Below, one piece after another: positions 24,586 through 33,080 of a DNA stretch of 64,000 bases (positions within the stretch are counted from its first letter, which is position 1; each line of letters begins with the position of its first letter). Made by a program: the position numbers and the translations under genes. The DNA is taken from NCBI GenBank assembly GCA_030432255.1, contig JAUIHS010000001.1:372001-436000 (forward strand). Reading direction: 5' to 3'. Source of the DNA: Phycisphaerae bacterium (GTDB lineage Bacteria > Planctomycetota > Phycisphaerae > Phycisphaerales > UBA1924). The notes under the pieces are model-generated. The model was not told the origin of the DNA. It saw only the letters and a list, made by a program, of their open reading frames with translations, and did not search any database.

Positions 24586-26673
24586 ATGAGGACCTCACTC
24601 CAATGGCTCCAGCGCTACCTGACACCCGCCGATCTCACCGTGGATGAAGCCGATCATGTGCTCACGCACGTGGGCTTTCCCATCGAAGAGCAGGTTGAAC
24701 TGCCCACCGGCGACATGCAACTGGACGTGGAACTGACGAGCAATCGCGGCGACTGCCTTTGCCACGTGGGCCTGGCGCGCGAGATTGCCGCTTCGACCGG
24801 ACGGACGTTGGCGGTGCCGACACCGAAGATCTCGGAATCGGGTCCCGATGTCTCAAGCCTGACATCGGTCGACAACCGCGTTCCCGATGTGTGCCCCCTG
24901 TTCACGGCCCGCGTGATCCGGGGGGTCAGGGTCGGGCCGTCACCGGCGTGGCTGGTTGAAGCCCTTGAGGCGATCGGTCAGCGGTCCATCAACAACGTCG
25001 TTGACATCTCAAACTTCGTCCTCTTCGAACTCGGCCATCCGAACCACACGTTTGACCTCGACCGCCTGAAGGGTGGAATTCATGTCCGTGCAGCGACCGG
25101 CGGTGAGACGCTGATGTGCCTGGACGACATCGAACACAAGTTGCACACAGATGATGTGGTGGTCGCTGACGACAGCGGGCCCGTCTCCCTCGCGGGGGTG
25201 ATCGGTGGTCGTCCGACCGGTGTCACGGAAGAGACGACGAACGTGCTGATCGAAGTGGCGACCTGGGATCCAACTCGCGTGCGGAACACGGCGCGGCGTC
25301 ACCAGATCACGACTGATGCCGGGCATCGATTCGAGCGGTACGTCGATGCGCGCGATGTCGAGACGGCCTCCCGCCGCGTCGCCGAACTGATCATGGAGGT
25401 CGCGGGCGGCGAATTGTGTTCGGGCGTAATCATGGCAGGCAGTGCGGATGCCCCGCGCACCGTGGTGGACTTCCGTCTGTCACGATGCGAGCACCTGCTG
25501 GGTATCGAGGTGCCGAGGGAGGAACTCGTCCGGTTACTGACCACCGTCGAGATCGCGGTGGAGGAGACGGGAGACCCGGATGTCCTGCGATGCACGATCC
25601 CGCACCATCGTCATGATGTGACCCGGGAAGTTGACCTGATCGAGGAGGTCATTCGCCTGCACGGGATCGAGCACATCGAGGTGGCGCCGCGCATGGAAGT
25701 CATCGTCCGTCCGCCGCAGTCGGATGAGCGCGCGTGTCGGATGATTGGTGATGTTCTGACCGGGCAGGGGTTCTACGAAACTGTCACGGTCAGCTTTCTC
25801 ACCGAGCAGCAGGCACGCCCCTTCATCGCACCGGGCGGGCGACTCCTCAAGGTTGATGAGGATCGTCGCAAGGAGAACCCATGGCTCCGGCCCGCCATCA
25901 TCCCCAGCCTGCTGACGTGTCGGAAGGCGAATCAGGATGGCCGCGTGCATCCGCCTGAAGGTGTCCGCCTCTTCGAGACCGCCTCGGTCTTCGGCGAAGT
26001 GGACGACGGTGAGACGTTCGGACGCCAGACGCTGGAGTTCCGCAACCTGGCGCTGCTCGCCGATCTTCCTCGCGGCATGAAGGCCGCGGAAGCCGGGCAG
26101 GCTGGAGTGCGCACGATCCTCGGAGCGGTGGAATCGGTTGCCCGCTCGCTTGGCGGGCCGCAGGTCAAGGTTGATGTGGTGCGCCACGATCAGCCGGTGT
26201 GGTCGGCGTACGACGGGAAAGCGTGGGCCGCGCTGCACCTCAACGGAGCGATGCTCGGGACCTTCGGGCTCATTGCGCGTCCGACGCTCGATCAGTGGGG
26301 CCTTGAGGAAGGCGTTGTCTGTGCCGAGGTCAATCTCGATGCGCTCGTCGCGCTCTTCCCGCCTGTCAGTTCCGCCCATCCTCTTCCCAGTTTCCCCGGC
26401 ATCGAGCGTGACCTGAGCATCATCCTCGACGAGGCCACACCGTGGTCCGATGTCGAGGCCGTGATCGAGGCCGCCCGGCTTGACCTCATGGTCGGGCACG
26501 AATTCGTCACGACATATCGCGGCAAGCAGATCGGGGCCGGCAGGAAATCTGTCACGCTCCGCCTCCACTTCCGCGATCCTGAACGGACGCTTCGCCACGA
26601 GGAAGTCGATCCACAGATGGAGACGCTCATGGGGCTGTGCCGCGAGAAGCTCTCGGCCGAGATTCGCGGCTAG
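24586..26673 (+). CDS. pheT: Phenylalanyl-tRNA synthetase beta subunit, short form
   Basis: Beta subunit of the tetrameric enzyme that charges tRNA-Phe. Order seen: N-terminal helix MRTSLQWLQRYL, then directly VELTSNRGDCLCHVGLAREIA (51-71), B3/B4 part with INNVVDISNFVLFELGHPNHTFD, B5-like region near 290-370, catalytic-like domain, and C-terminal ferredoxin-fold anticodon-binding domain beginning FPGIERDLSIIL near 600 and ending REKLSAEIRG. At 695 residues it is about 100 shorter than the usual bacterial protein: the EMAPII-like tRNA-binding insert that normally sits between the first helix and the SNRxDCL motif is missing. pheS is not adjacent; upstream is a divergent kinase gene. Confidence 0.92.
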   Translation: MRTSLQWLQRYLTPADLTVDEADHVLTHVGFPIEEQVELPTGDMQLDVELTSNRGDCLCHVGLAREIAASTGRTLAVPTPKISESGPDVSSLTSVDNRVPDVCPLFTARVIRGVRVGPSPAWLVEALEAIGQRSINNVVDISNFVLFELGHPNHTFDLDRLKGGIHVRAATGGETLMCLDDIEHKLHTDDVVVADDSGPVSLAGVIGGRPTGVTEETTNVLIEVATWDPTRVRNTARRHQITTDAGHRFERYVDARDVETASRRVAELIMEVAGGELCSGVIMAGSADAPRTVVDFRLSRCEHLLGIEVPREELVRLLTTVEIAVEETGDPDVLRCTIPHHRHDVTREVDLIEEVIRLHGIEHIEVAPRMEVIVRPPQSDERACRMIGDVLTGQGFYETVTVSFLTEQQARPFIAPGGRLLKVDEDRRKENPWLRPAIIPSLLTCRKANQDGRVHPPEGVRLFETASVFGEVDDGETFGRQTLEFRNLALLADLPRGMKAAEAGQAGVRTILGAVESVARSLGGPQVKVDVVRHDQPVWSAYDGKAWAALHLNGAMLGTFGLIARPTLDQWGLEEGVVCAEVNLDALVALFPPVSSAHPLPSFPGIERDLSIILDEATPWSDVEAVIEAARLDLMVGHEFVTTYRGKQIGAGRKSVTLRLHFRDPERTLRHEEVDPQMETLMGLCREKLSAEIRG

Positions 26674-26689
26674 ATCAGTGTGCGACGGG

Positions 26690-26944
26690 CTACTTGTCCG
26701 GGAAGAACAATTCTTCGCTGTTGTTGCGGCGCACGATCCGGAAGTGCCGCGCGAGCACGAAGATGAAGAGCAGGACACCGATCCCGATCAGTGTGCCACC
26801 GGCGATCGTCTTGCCTGATGTCAGGAAGACGACTCCCAGCGGGATCAGGATCAAGAGACCGGCGACGCCAACCCAGAGAAGCAGAATGCCGCCGGCGGCG
26901 GCACCCAGTTTGGCTTGATCATGTGGGCTGATCTTGGGAGGCAT
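26690..26944 (-). CDS. Small membrane protein, function unknown
   Basis: An 84-residue protein with two hydrophobic segments (AAAGGILLLWVGVAGLLIL around 14-33, and GTLIGIGVLLFIFVLA around 50-65), a basic loop and an acidic end (SEELFFPDK). It starts 9 nt after the prfB stop codon on the same strand, so it is probably translated from the prfB message. No ribosome site stands out. I do not recognise the family. Confidence 0.6.
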   Translation of the reverse strand: MPPKISPHDQAKLGAAAGGILLLWVGVAGLLILIPLGVVFLTSGKTIAGGTLIGIGVLLFIFVLARHFRIVRRNNSEELFFPDK

Positions 26945-26953
26945 GGTCCGTGC

Positions 26954-28082
26954 TTACCCCTGCGCCTCTCGCTCGGCCAGTTCGCGGCGGCGGCGTTTGA
27001 GTTCGGCGTCGATGAAGCCTTCGAGGTCACCGTCGAGCACTTTCTGCGGGTTCATGATCTCGAAGTTCGTGCGGTGGTCCTTCACGCGGTTGTCATAGAT
27101 GACATAGGAGCGGATCTGAGTGCCCCAGCCGCGATCGACTGCGCCGCCCGTGGCCTCGTTCAGTTGTGCGGCCCGCTTTTCTTCCTCGATCTGTTCGAGC
27201 TTGGCCTGCAGAACGGTCATGGCCTGGCGCTTGTTCTGCGGCTGCTCGCGGTGCGAACTGGCCACGACCATGATGCCGGTGGGCTTGTGGACGATGCGAA
27301 CGGCGGAGGCCACCTTGTTGACATTCTGTCCGCCGGGTCCGGAGGAACGTGCGAAGGCGGTGATTTCGAGGTCCTTCTCCGGGATCTCGAGCTTGGACTC
27401 CTCGAACTCGGGCGTGATATCGACGGTCGCGAAGGAGGTCTGCCGCTTGCCCTGGGCATTGAAAGGGCTGACCCGCGCCAGTCGATGGGCGCCACGCTCG
27501 CACTTGAGGTACCCGAAGGCGTACGGGCCCTTCACATGGAGGGAGACGGAATCGAGCCCGACTTCCGTGCCGTAGGACTTTTCGAGTTCCTCGACCTTCC
27601 ACTCCGGGTGCGACTCCAGGTAGTAGAGGTACATCCGGTAGAGCATCTCGCACCAGTCGTTCGCCTCCGTACCGCCGTCGCCGGCATGAATGGTCAGGAA
27701 GCAGTTGCGATGGTCATGCCGCCCGGAGAGGAGGCTGAGCGTCTCGACCTTCTCCATGCGGCGGGTCACGTCGAAGAGCGTGTCATCCGCCTCCTTGAGG
27801 AGATCGGCATCATCCGCCTCACGTGACATCTCGTAGGCGACCTTCGAATCCTCGAAGTCCTCCGCGAGCGCCGTCAGGGGGTCGACCTGTGCCTTGATCG
27901 CCTTGAGTTCGGTGACCGTGCGCTGCGCTGACTCCTGGTCATCCCAGAAGTCCGAGGCGGCCATCTTCTGCTCGAGGTCCTTGAGCTGAGCGACTTTGCG
28001 ATCGTAGTTAAAGAGAGTCGCGGATGGTCAAGATCCGCGCCTCAAGATCGTCGATCACATTCTGGTGGGTTTCAAAGTGCAT
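26954..28082 (-). CDS. prfB: Peptide chain release factor 2, expressed by programmed +1 frameshift
   Basis: Terminates translation at UGA and UAA. The downstream frame shows SPF (in RVSPFNAQGKRQTSF), the stop-codon reading tripeptide of RF2, and SSGPGGQNVNK, the GGQ peptidyl-tRNA hydrolysis loop. The gene is in two frames: ATG 28082 opens 24 codons ending ACC ATC CGC GAC TCT CTT and then TAA at 28010-28008; skipping T28010 puts the ribosome in the second frame as NYDRKVAQLKDLEQKMAASDFW, which matches the start of RF2 proteins (E. coli has DYDAKKERL). The joined product is about 375 residues. The shift site is CTT TAA C where nearly all known prfB genes have CTT TGA C, and the usual AGGGGG just upstream is absent. 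A small membrane-protein gene follows 9 nt after the stop. Confidence 0.92.
28008..28013 (-). promoter_or_regulatory. Recoding site CTT TAA of prfB (autoregulatory frameshift)
   Basis: Minus-strand CTT (28013-28011) is the slippery codon, followed by in-frame TAA (28010-28008) and C. Readthrough into the +1 frame is needed to make full-length RF2. Confidence 0.85.
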
Positions 28083-28090
28083 GGTGGGGG

Positions 28091-28096
28091 AGTGTA
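28091..28096 (-). promoter_or_regulatory. Candidate -10 hexamer before prfB
   Basis: TACACT lies 8 nt before ATG 28082; the intervening CCCCCACC cannot bind the ribosome. Confidence 0.4.
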
Positions 28097-28238
28097 CCCG
28101 CTTCGGCCCGGGCGGGACACACGCGACGCCGGGAAGAGAGGTCGGAACGAGAATTTCTTGCGTGCCGCGCGAGTTCCACACGCGGGCGACGTTCCTTCCC
28201 TGTCAGAACGAACCTCAACTGCCTATGGAGCTCACCCA

Positions 28239-29141
28239 ATGTCCAGATATCGCCTGAGTACCCTGCTCCTCATCCTCGCCGGCGCCCTTGTCCTCGCGAC
28301 CCCGTCCCCCGCTCCCGCACAGTCCGGGGGACGCGCACAGGAAACGTCTCCCTTCTACGATCGCTTCGATCTCGAGTTTCGCGGCGGCACCCTCGAGGCC
28401 TACCTCAGCGCCGTACGAACCGCCTCGGGATTCTCGAACATCGTGGTCGCCGGTCCCGCCGACCGCCTCCCCATGCCGGCCGTGACGCTGGAGCGGATCA
28501 CGGTTCTCGACGCGGTGGCACTGGTCGATTCGCTCCCCGCGGAGCCCAACGTCGATGTGGATGTCGACAAACTCGACAACGCCCTCGTCGTCAGCGTGCA
28601 GGATCGCGCCCGTCGAGCCAAGCCACTGACCGACGAGTCCTCCGTGTGGAGCCTCACCGGACTCATCAGCGACGACATGCCGGCTGAGGACATCCTCACC
28701 GCAGTCGAGGCCGGTATCGGCCTGCTCGATGGCGAGTCCGAGATCCGCTACCACGACGAGACGCAACTGCTCATCGTTCGAGGTCCGGAGCGGCACCTCA
28801 CCATGGTGCACAGCCTGATCAGCGAACTGAAAGTCTCAGTCTCCCGGAAGAACGCGTCCAGCGAGATGAAGAGTCGAGCTGAAGCCTTTGACAACATGAA
28901 GCATGAAATCGAAGCGTCCCGCGAGCGCATTCTGCAGCTTGAGATGGCAGTGGAGAATGCCCAGGTCGCGAGCATCGAGTTCCGGGAACGCGCCCGCTCG
29001 CTCCAGGCCATGCTCGATGACGAACGTGCGAAGAGTGCCGATGCCCTCGCTCACCAGAAAATGTCCTCACAGACCCGGATCCACGAACTTCAGAGCATGG
29101 TCGCACGACTCGAGTCGGCGCTCGCCGAGCAGAGTCGCTGA
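28239..29141 (+). CDS. Exported secretin-N/STN-like protein with C-terminal coiled coil
   Basis: A 300-residue protein with signal peptide (LSTLLLILAGALVLATPSPAPAQ, up to about 28). Residues 40-110 (FDLEFRGGTLEAYLSAVRTA, then SGFSNIVV) resemble an STN/secretin N0 domain, and residues 145-200 (ISDDMPAEDILTAVEAGI, YHDETQLLIVRGPERHLTMV) resemble a secretin N1 domain. Residues 205-298 are a charged coiled coil with regular Leu/Ile spacing. There is no beta-barrel secretin domain, so it may be a periplasmic adaptor or scaffold. It lies about 100 bp upstream of an ECF sigma factor gene on the same strand and may be part of that signalling set. ATG 28239 has GGAG 8 nt upstream. Confidence 0.7.
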   Translation: MSRYRLSTLLLILAGALVLATPSPAPAQSGGRAQETSPFYDRFDLEFRGGTLEAYLSAVRTASGFSNIVVAGPADRLPMPAVTLERITVLDAVALVDSLPAEPNVDVDVDKLDNALVVSVQDRARRAKPLTDESSVWSLTGLISDDMPAEDILTAVEAGIGLLDGESEIRYHDETQLLIVRGPERHLTMVHSLISELKVSVSRKNASSEMKSRAEAFDNMKHEIEASRERILQLEMAVENAQVASIEFRERARSLQAMLDDERAKSADALAHQKMSSQTRIHELQSMVARLESALAEQSR

Positions 29142-29245
29142 CTCGGTGCTCCTTCTGAGCCGTCGCAGTATCAATTGCAGCCGGGCCCTGCGAAGATGGA
29201 GTTCGTTGCCTGTCCCAGCCCTCGACCCAAGATGCGGACCCACAC

Positions 29246-29800
29246 GTGGCCGAGAGTGTCACATCTTTGACCGCCGCGATCGCCTCGGGAGATACCGAGG
29301 CGTTCGCGCAGTTCTACGAGGACTGGTTCGATGAACTCTATGCGTATGCCCGGTCAGCTACCCGCCGCGACGAGTCCTTCTGCCTCGACCTCATCCAGGA
29401 CGTCATGCTCAAGGTCATCCGGCATCTGCCACCCATCGACTCCGAGCCTGCCCTGCGTCTCTGGCTCCGACGCGTTGTCGCCAACACGGCACGTGATCGT
29501 TTCCGCACCGAATCGCGGCGACTTCGCCGCGAGCAGCGACATGCAGATGCGAGGCCGGAAGTCACCGAAACCGCCGACACGAATGACGAACTCGAGGTCC
29601 GCCTGAAATGGCTGCGGGATGAACTGACATCCATGGACGACGAACTCGCCGAATTGATCACCGCTCGGCATCGCTTCGGTTGGACCATGGCGCGGATCGG
29701 TGCCGTGTTTGGTCTGCACCCATCCGCCGCCGACGGTCGCACCCGTCGAGCCACCACCGCACTGAAACGCAAGGCCAGGGAGGTTTTTGATGAGCCCTGA
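29246..29800 (+). CDS. ECF-type RNA polymerase sigma factor
   Basis: A 184-residue sigma-70 family protein of the extracytoplasmic-function type. Region 2 is at about 18-85 (FAQFYEDWFDELYAYARSAT, FCLDLIQDVMLKVIRHLP, WLRRVVANTARDRFR). Region 4 is at about 125-175 (ELAELITARHRFGWTMARIG, AVFGLHPSAADGRTRRA). It would direct polymerase to a stress or envelope regulon. The start is GTG 29246 with no strong ribosome site. It overlaps the next gene by 11 nt, whose product is a single-pass membrane protein and a good candidate anti-sigma factor. Confidence 0.85.
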   Translation: MAESVTSLTAAIASGDTEAFAQFYEDWFDELYAYARSATRRDESFCLDLIQDVMLKVIRHLPPIDSEPALRLWLRRVVANTARDRFRTESRRLRREQRHADARPEVTETADTNDELEVRLKWLRDELTSMDDELAELITARHRFGWTMARIGAVFGLHPSAADGRTRRATTALKRKAREVFDEP

Positions 29801-30308
29801 ACAGCATGACCATGACAGGACGCCGGCATTGAGCGAGGCGGGTGAAGCACGCCGCGACGCGATGCTGGTCGAACTCCAGCGGACGATGCGTCGCCGGCAG
29901 GAGCGCCTGAGTGCTGTCCGCCGCACGTGCGGCACGGGCCTGCTCGTCATTCTCCTCGGCATCGCGATCTTCCTTCAGTCCCGCCCTCCGGCACCATCAC
30001 CGGCGCCGACGCCGCAGATCGTCGAACTACCGCCCGGCATCGCCCCCGAGCAGCCCGAACCTCGATCACGGATCGTCCGGATTGACACGGATGCCGATGT
30101 GGTCAGCCGATACGCGATCACACCGACCCTGCGCCCGGACGTCATGCTGACCTCACAGGACGGCTACCTCGCAAACGTGATCTACGTTGACGACAGCACG
30201 TTGCTCGATCTCCTCGACGAGATGGGACGTCCGACCGGAATCGTGCGCATGGATGGGCGCATCACGCTGACGAACGCAGTCACGGACCCGATGCCGATGG
30301 GTCTGTGA
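29790..30308 (+). CDS. Single-pass membrane protein, candidate anti-sigma factor
   Basis: A 172-residue protein: cytosolic N-terminus of about 50 residues rich in Arg/Glu, one membrane helix (TGLLVILLGIAIFL, about 49-63), a proline-rich linker (RPPAPSPAPTPQ), then a periplasmic domain ending RITLTNAVTDPMP. No zinc-binding HxxxCxxC motif of classical anti-sigma factors is present. The call rests on the 11-nt overlap with the sigma gene and on topology. Its 3' end overlaps the convergent gene by 29 nt. Confidence 0.6.
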   Translation: MSPEQHDHDRTPALSEAGEARRDAMLVELQRTMRRRQERLSAVRRTCGTGLLVILLGIAIFLQSRPPAPSPAPTPQIVELPPGIAPEQPEPRSRIVRIDTDADVVSRYAITPTLRPDVMLTSQDGYLANVIYVDDSTLLDLLDEMGRPTGIVRMDGRITLTNAVTDPMPMGL

Positions 30309-31512
30309 CGACCGTGTTCCAGCCGCACTCCGGACAGCCATCCAGGCCCGTCAGGTCGTATCCGCACTTCGGACAGCCCCCGCGCCGAAGTCGCATGACG
30401 CGCCGGGTCTCGCTGACCGCTGCGAACGTGATCCACAGCACGAAGCCGTAGAGCACACTGTTGATCAACAGTCCCGGAAACAGCGGGCGGATCGGAAGGA
30501 TGATGTCGGTGCGGCCCGATAGTGTGGGAACGCCGAACCCCACCCTGTGAGACTCCCTTCGTGGATTGGCGGAGGTGGTGTCGTACCAGTCCGTCTGTTC
30601 AAGGCATCGGAACGGCCAACCGACGCGGCGAACCTGAATGGTGAATGAAGTGTTGGTTTGCTGATAGTGGATCGACTGCCCGAGAGTCGTGAGATGCACC
30701 TGGTCCTGCGCCCGGGCGGGCCACTTGTCAGGGACGTCGATGACCCACGGACCGCTGTCATGCTCGCGTGGCGGCGGGTACCCAAAGGGTGCGTCGCCGA
30801 GTGCGCGACGGATCACATCGCCTGCATTGATGTCCATCCTGTTGAGGTCGGCGAGCCTCGGCGGCGTGGATCTGTGGAGGGGACGGTGATGAATAAACGG
30901 TGACTGGCGTGCTGACACGATCCAGGTCACGGCAACCGTCGCCACCAACCCGGCGAGCAGGATCAGCGGGATCGCACGCACAGACTCCAACACGCCTCTC
31001 CTGCGCACGCGGCGAACGCTGAGGCGCACGGCCGTGAAGAGCATCCAGAACGCCGTTCCGTGCATGAGCGCATTAATCGCCAGCGCCGCCCCATTGACAG
31101 CGGTGGCCTGGAACAGGTGCGTGCCCTCTGAATTGAATATCACCCAGGCGCCATGACTGCGCGCCGGGAATCCGGTCCAGAGTTGGTAGGCGATGGCCGG
31201 CTCAAGCGGCTCACCGTCGTAGGTCACCCGGGCGGGTGGTGGGAAGTAATACCTGGTGTGAAGGAATGAAACCGTCCAGCCGAGGCCGCTGCCCGTCCGC
31301 CCGCCGACAGGTTTGCTCGGCCACACGAGGTCGGAGTCCGGCCAGGGCGGTGGGGGCGTGGTCCCAGTCGCCCACTGGTCATCCCGCCACGCATACGACC
31401 CCCATTGTCGGACCGCCCCGGAAGTGAGCACGGCTGACACCAGACCGATCGCCATCCACAACACAATCATGCCGCAGGTACGCAGCGGATGATGCCGTGG
31501 GGCGTCGCTCAT
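30280..31512 (-). CDS. Membrane protein with C-terminal zinc ribbon
   Basis: A 410-residue protein. Hydrophobic segments lie near residues 15-35 (CGMIVLWMAIGLVSAVLTSG), 125-150 (ALAINALMHGTAFWMLFTAV), 165-185 (IPLILLAGLVATVAVTWIV) and 345-370 (GLLINSVLYGFVLWITFAAV). A soluble part between the third and fourth helices is probably extracytoplasmic, and a zinc ribbon CPKCGYDLTGLDGCPECG sits near the C-terminus. ATG 31512 has AAGGAGATCGC upstream. Just upstream lies a remnant of a second zinc ribbon of the same type (31509-31589). No enzymatic motif seen; function unknown. Confidence 0.68.
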   Translation of the reverse strand: MSDAPRHHPLRTCGMIVLWMAIGLVSAVLTSGAVRQWGSYAWRDDQWATGTTPPPPWPDSDLVWPSKPVGGRTGSGLGWTVSFLHTRYYFPPPARVTYDGEPLEPAIAYQLWTGFPARSHGAWVIFNSEGTHLFQATAVNGAALAINALMHGTAFWMLFTAVRLSVRRVRRRGVLESVRAIPLILLAGLVATVAVTWIVSARQSPFIHHRPLHRSTPPRLADLNRMDINAGDVIRRALGDAPFGYPPPREHDSGPWVIDVPDKWPARAQDQVHLTTLGQSIHYQQTNTSFTIQVRRVGWPFRCLEQTDWYDTTSANPRRESHRVGFGVPTLSGRTDIILPIRPLFPGLLINSVLYGFVLWITFAAVSETRRVMRLRRGGCPKCGYDLTGLDGCPECGWNTVVTDPSASGP

Positions 31513-31589
31513 GCGATCTCCTTCGTGCCGCACTCCGGACAGATCGACAACCCCACCTGGTCATACCCGCACGTCGGGCAGCGGTGGCG
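31509..31589 (-). pseudogene. Remnant of a zinc-ribbon protein C-terminus
   Basis: On the minus strand an open stretch encodes RHRCPTCGYDQVGLSICPECG followed by TKEIA and TGA, the same double-CxxC ribbon as the C-terminus of the adjacent membrane protein. It has no usable start codon before the first cysteine pair and is closed upstream by TGA five codons earlier. Its stop overlaps the ATG of the intact gene (ATGA), as if a former upstream paralog had been deleted and only its end kept. Confidence 0.6.
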
Positions 31590-31609
31590 AGAAGTTCAAC
31601 GCAAGGCGG

Positions 31610-32860
31610 CTACTTCAGCCCCTCCACGAACTCGTGCACGCGCTTCACGCCCTCGACGATCTGCTCCTCGCCGCATGCGAAGGTCATGCGGATGCACTTC
31701 TCGGCGCCCGTCCCGAAGTCCTCGCCGGGGACCACCGCAACGTGCTTCTCCTCCAGCAGCGCTGTCGCAAAGTCCGCCGCGGCGTTGATCGTCCGGCCTC
31801 CCTCCGACGTCTTGCCGAAATGCGCTGACACATCCGGAAAGGCGTAGAACGCGCCGGTCGGAACGGGGCAGATCATATCGGGGATGCGCTTGAGTGCGTC
31901 GTACATGACCTTGCCGCGATGGCGGTACGCCTCGCACATGGCCTTCACCTGGGCCTCGCATTCGCGGAGAGCGACGGGGATCGTCTCCATGATGAAGCCC
32001 GGGATTGCAGTGGTGGACTGGCCCTGCAACTTCTTGATACCCGCGGCAATCGATGCGCCGAATGCGCCGCTTCCTGCCATGTAGCCGACACGCCAGCCGG
32101 TCATGGCGTAGGCTTTGGACAGGCCGTTGACCGTGATCGTGCGGTCCGCGACTTCGGGGATCGACCCCACGGACATGAAGGGATCCGGGCCGAGGATGAT
32201 CTTCTCGTAGATCTCGTCGGAGATGATCACGATGTCGGGGCAGGTCGTCGCAGCGGCCTCGGCAATCACGGCGGCGATGGCGCGCAGTTCATCCGGGCTG
32301 TACATCGTGCCGCAGGGGTTGCTCGGCGAGTTGAGGACGATGGCCCGCGTGTTCTTCGTGATGGCCTGGCGGATCTGTTCGGGCCTGGCCTTGAAGTCCG
32401 AGGCGGCGTCGGTCACAACTTCCACGATGACGCCACCGGCCAACTGGACCTGCGGCGCGTAGCTGACCCAGGCGGGAACGGGGAGGATGACCTCCTGGGG
32501 CGGGTCGCTGCCGGCGGGGGGGTCCAGCAGGGCATGGAAGACGTGGTGGAGGCTCTGCTTGCCACCCGCCGAAACCACGACGTGCTCCGAGGTGACATCC
32601 GGGATGCCGTTCTCTTCACGCAGTTTCTGGGCGATCGCCTCGCGGCAGTTCGGGTCTCCGGGGACGGGAGCGTAATGCGTATTGCCTGCCGTGAGGGAGG
32701 CACAGGCGGCCTCGATGATGGGCTCGGGCGTGATGAAGTCCGGCTCGCCGGTGGCGAACGTGAGGACTTCAATCCCGTGAGACCGGAGTTCCTTGGCTTT
32801 CGCACTGACGGCGAGGGTGGACGAGGGTTTGAGAGCGGACACACGTCGCGAGAGTCGCAT
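31610..32860 (-). CDS. Aspartate aminotransferase, class I/II PLP enzyme
   Basis: A 416-residue fold-type I aminotransferase close to the bacterial 1b aspartate aminotransferase group. Seen: TFATGEPDF near 37, PAWVSYAPQVQLAGG in the substrate region, LNSPSNPCGTMY with the PLP-contacting Asn, ISDEIYEKI with the cofactor Asp, SKAYAMTGWRVGYMAG with the Schiff-base lysine, and a C-terminal Arg in KCIRMTFACGEEQI that binds the substrate carboxylate. It transfers the amino group between aspartate and 2-oxoglutarate; prephenate or other acceptors are possible. ATG 32860 has GGAGG upstream; 15 in-frame codons further up look unused. Confidence 0.88.
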   Translation of the reverse strand: MRLSRRVSALKPSSTLAVSAKAKELRSHGIEVLTFATGEPDFITPEPIIEAACASLTAGNTHYAPVPGDPNCREAIAQKLREENGIPDVTSEHVVVSAGGKQSLHHVFHALLDPPAGSDPPQEVILPVPAWVSYAPQVQLAGGVIVEVVTDAASDFKARPEQIRQAITKNTRAIVLNSPSNPCGTMYSPDELRAIAAVIAEAAATTCPDIVIISDEIYEKIILGPDPFMSVGSIPEVADRTITVNGLSKAYAMTGWRVGYMAGSGAFGASIAAGIKKLQGQSTTAIPGFIMETIPVALRECEAQVKAMCEAYRHRGKVMYDALKRIPDMICPVPTGAFYAFPDVSAHFGKTSEGGRTINAAADFATALLEEKHVAVVPGEDFGTGAEKCIRMTFACGEEQIVEGVKRVHEFVEGLK

Positions 32861-32914
32861 CAAGCAGTCCTCCGGGGAACCGAACCAAACAGGTTGCGAA
32901 TACAAGTGAGTGGT

Positions 32915-32943
32915 TTGTGAATCTGATGTGTATCGGGTACATT
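32915..32943 (+). promoter_or_regulatory. Candidate sigma-70-like promoter of rpsO
   Basis: TTGTGA (32915-32920), a 17-nt spacer and TACATT (32938-32943), 4/6 matches each to TTGACA and TATAAT. Start of transcription would fall near 32950, giving a leader of about 130 nt before rpsO. Confidence 0.45.
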
Positions 32944-32946
32944 CCG

Positions 32947-32972
32947 CCGCCCGTCGCAGGACGCGCGGGCGG
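32947..32972 (+). other. GC-rich hairpin at the 5' end of the rpsO leader
   Basis: CCGCCCG (32947-32953) pairs perfectly with CGGGCGG (32966-32972) around a 12-nt loop. It would be the first structure in the rpsO transcript if the promoter call is right. It could be a ribosomal protein S15 operator element or just a stabilising hairpin. Confidence 0.4.
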
Positions 32973-33080
32973 TTTGCCGGTGTCTGGCCGCGATGGTAAG
33001 ATGCTCGGCTCCACTTTGCCGTGGACGCGACGGTTTCGATTCAAATTTTCCCGACCCGGGTTGCAGAGGATTCTCCCGTT

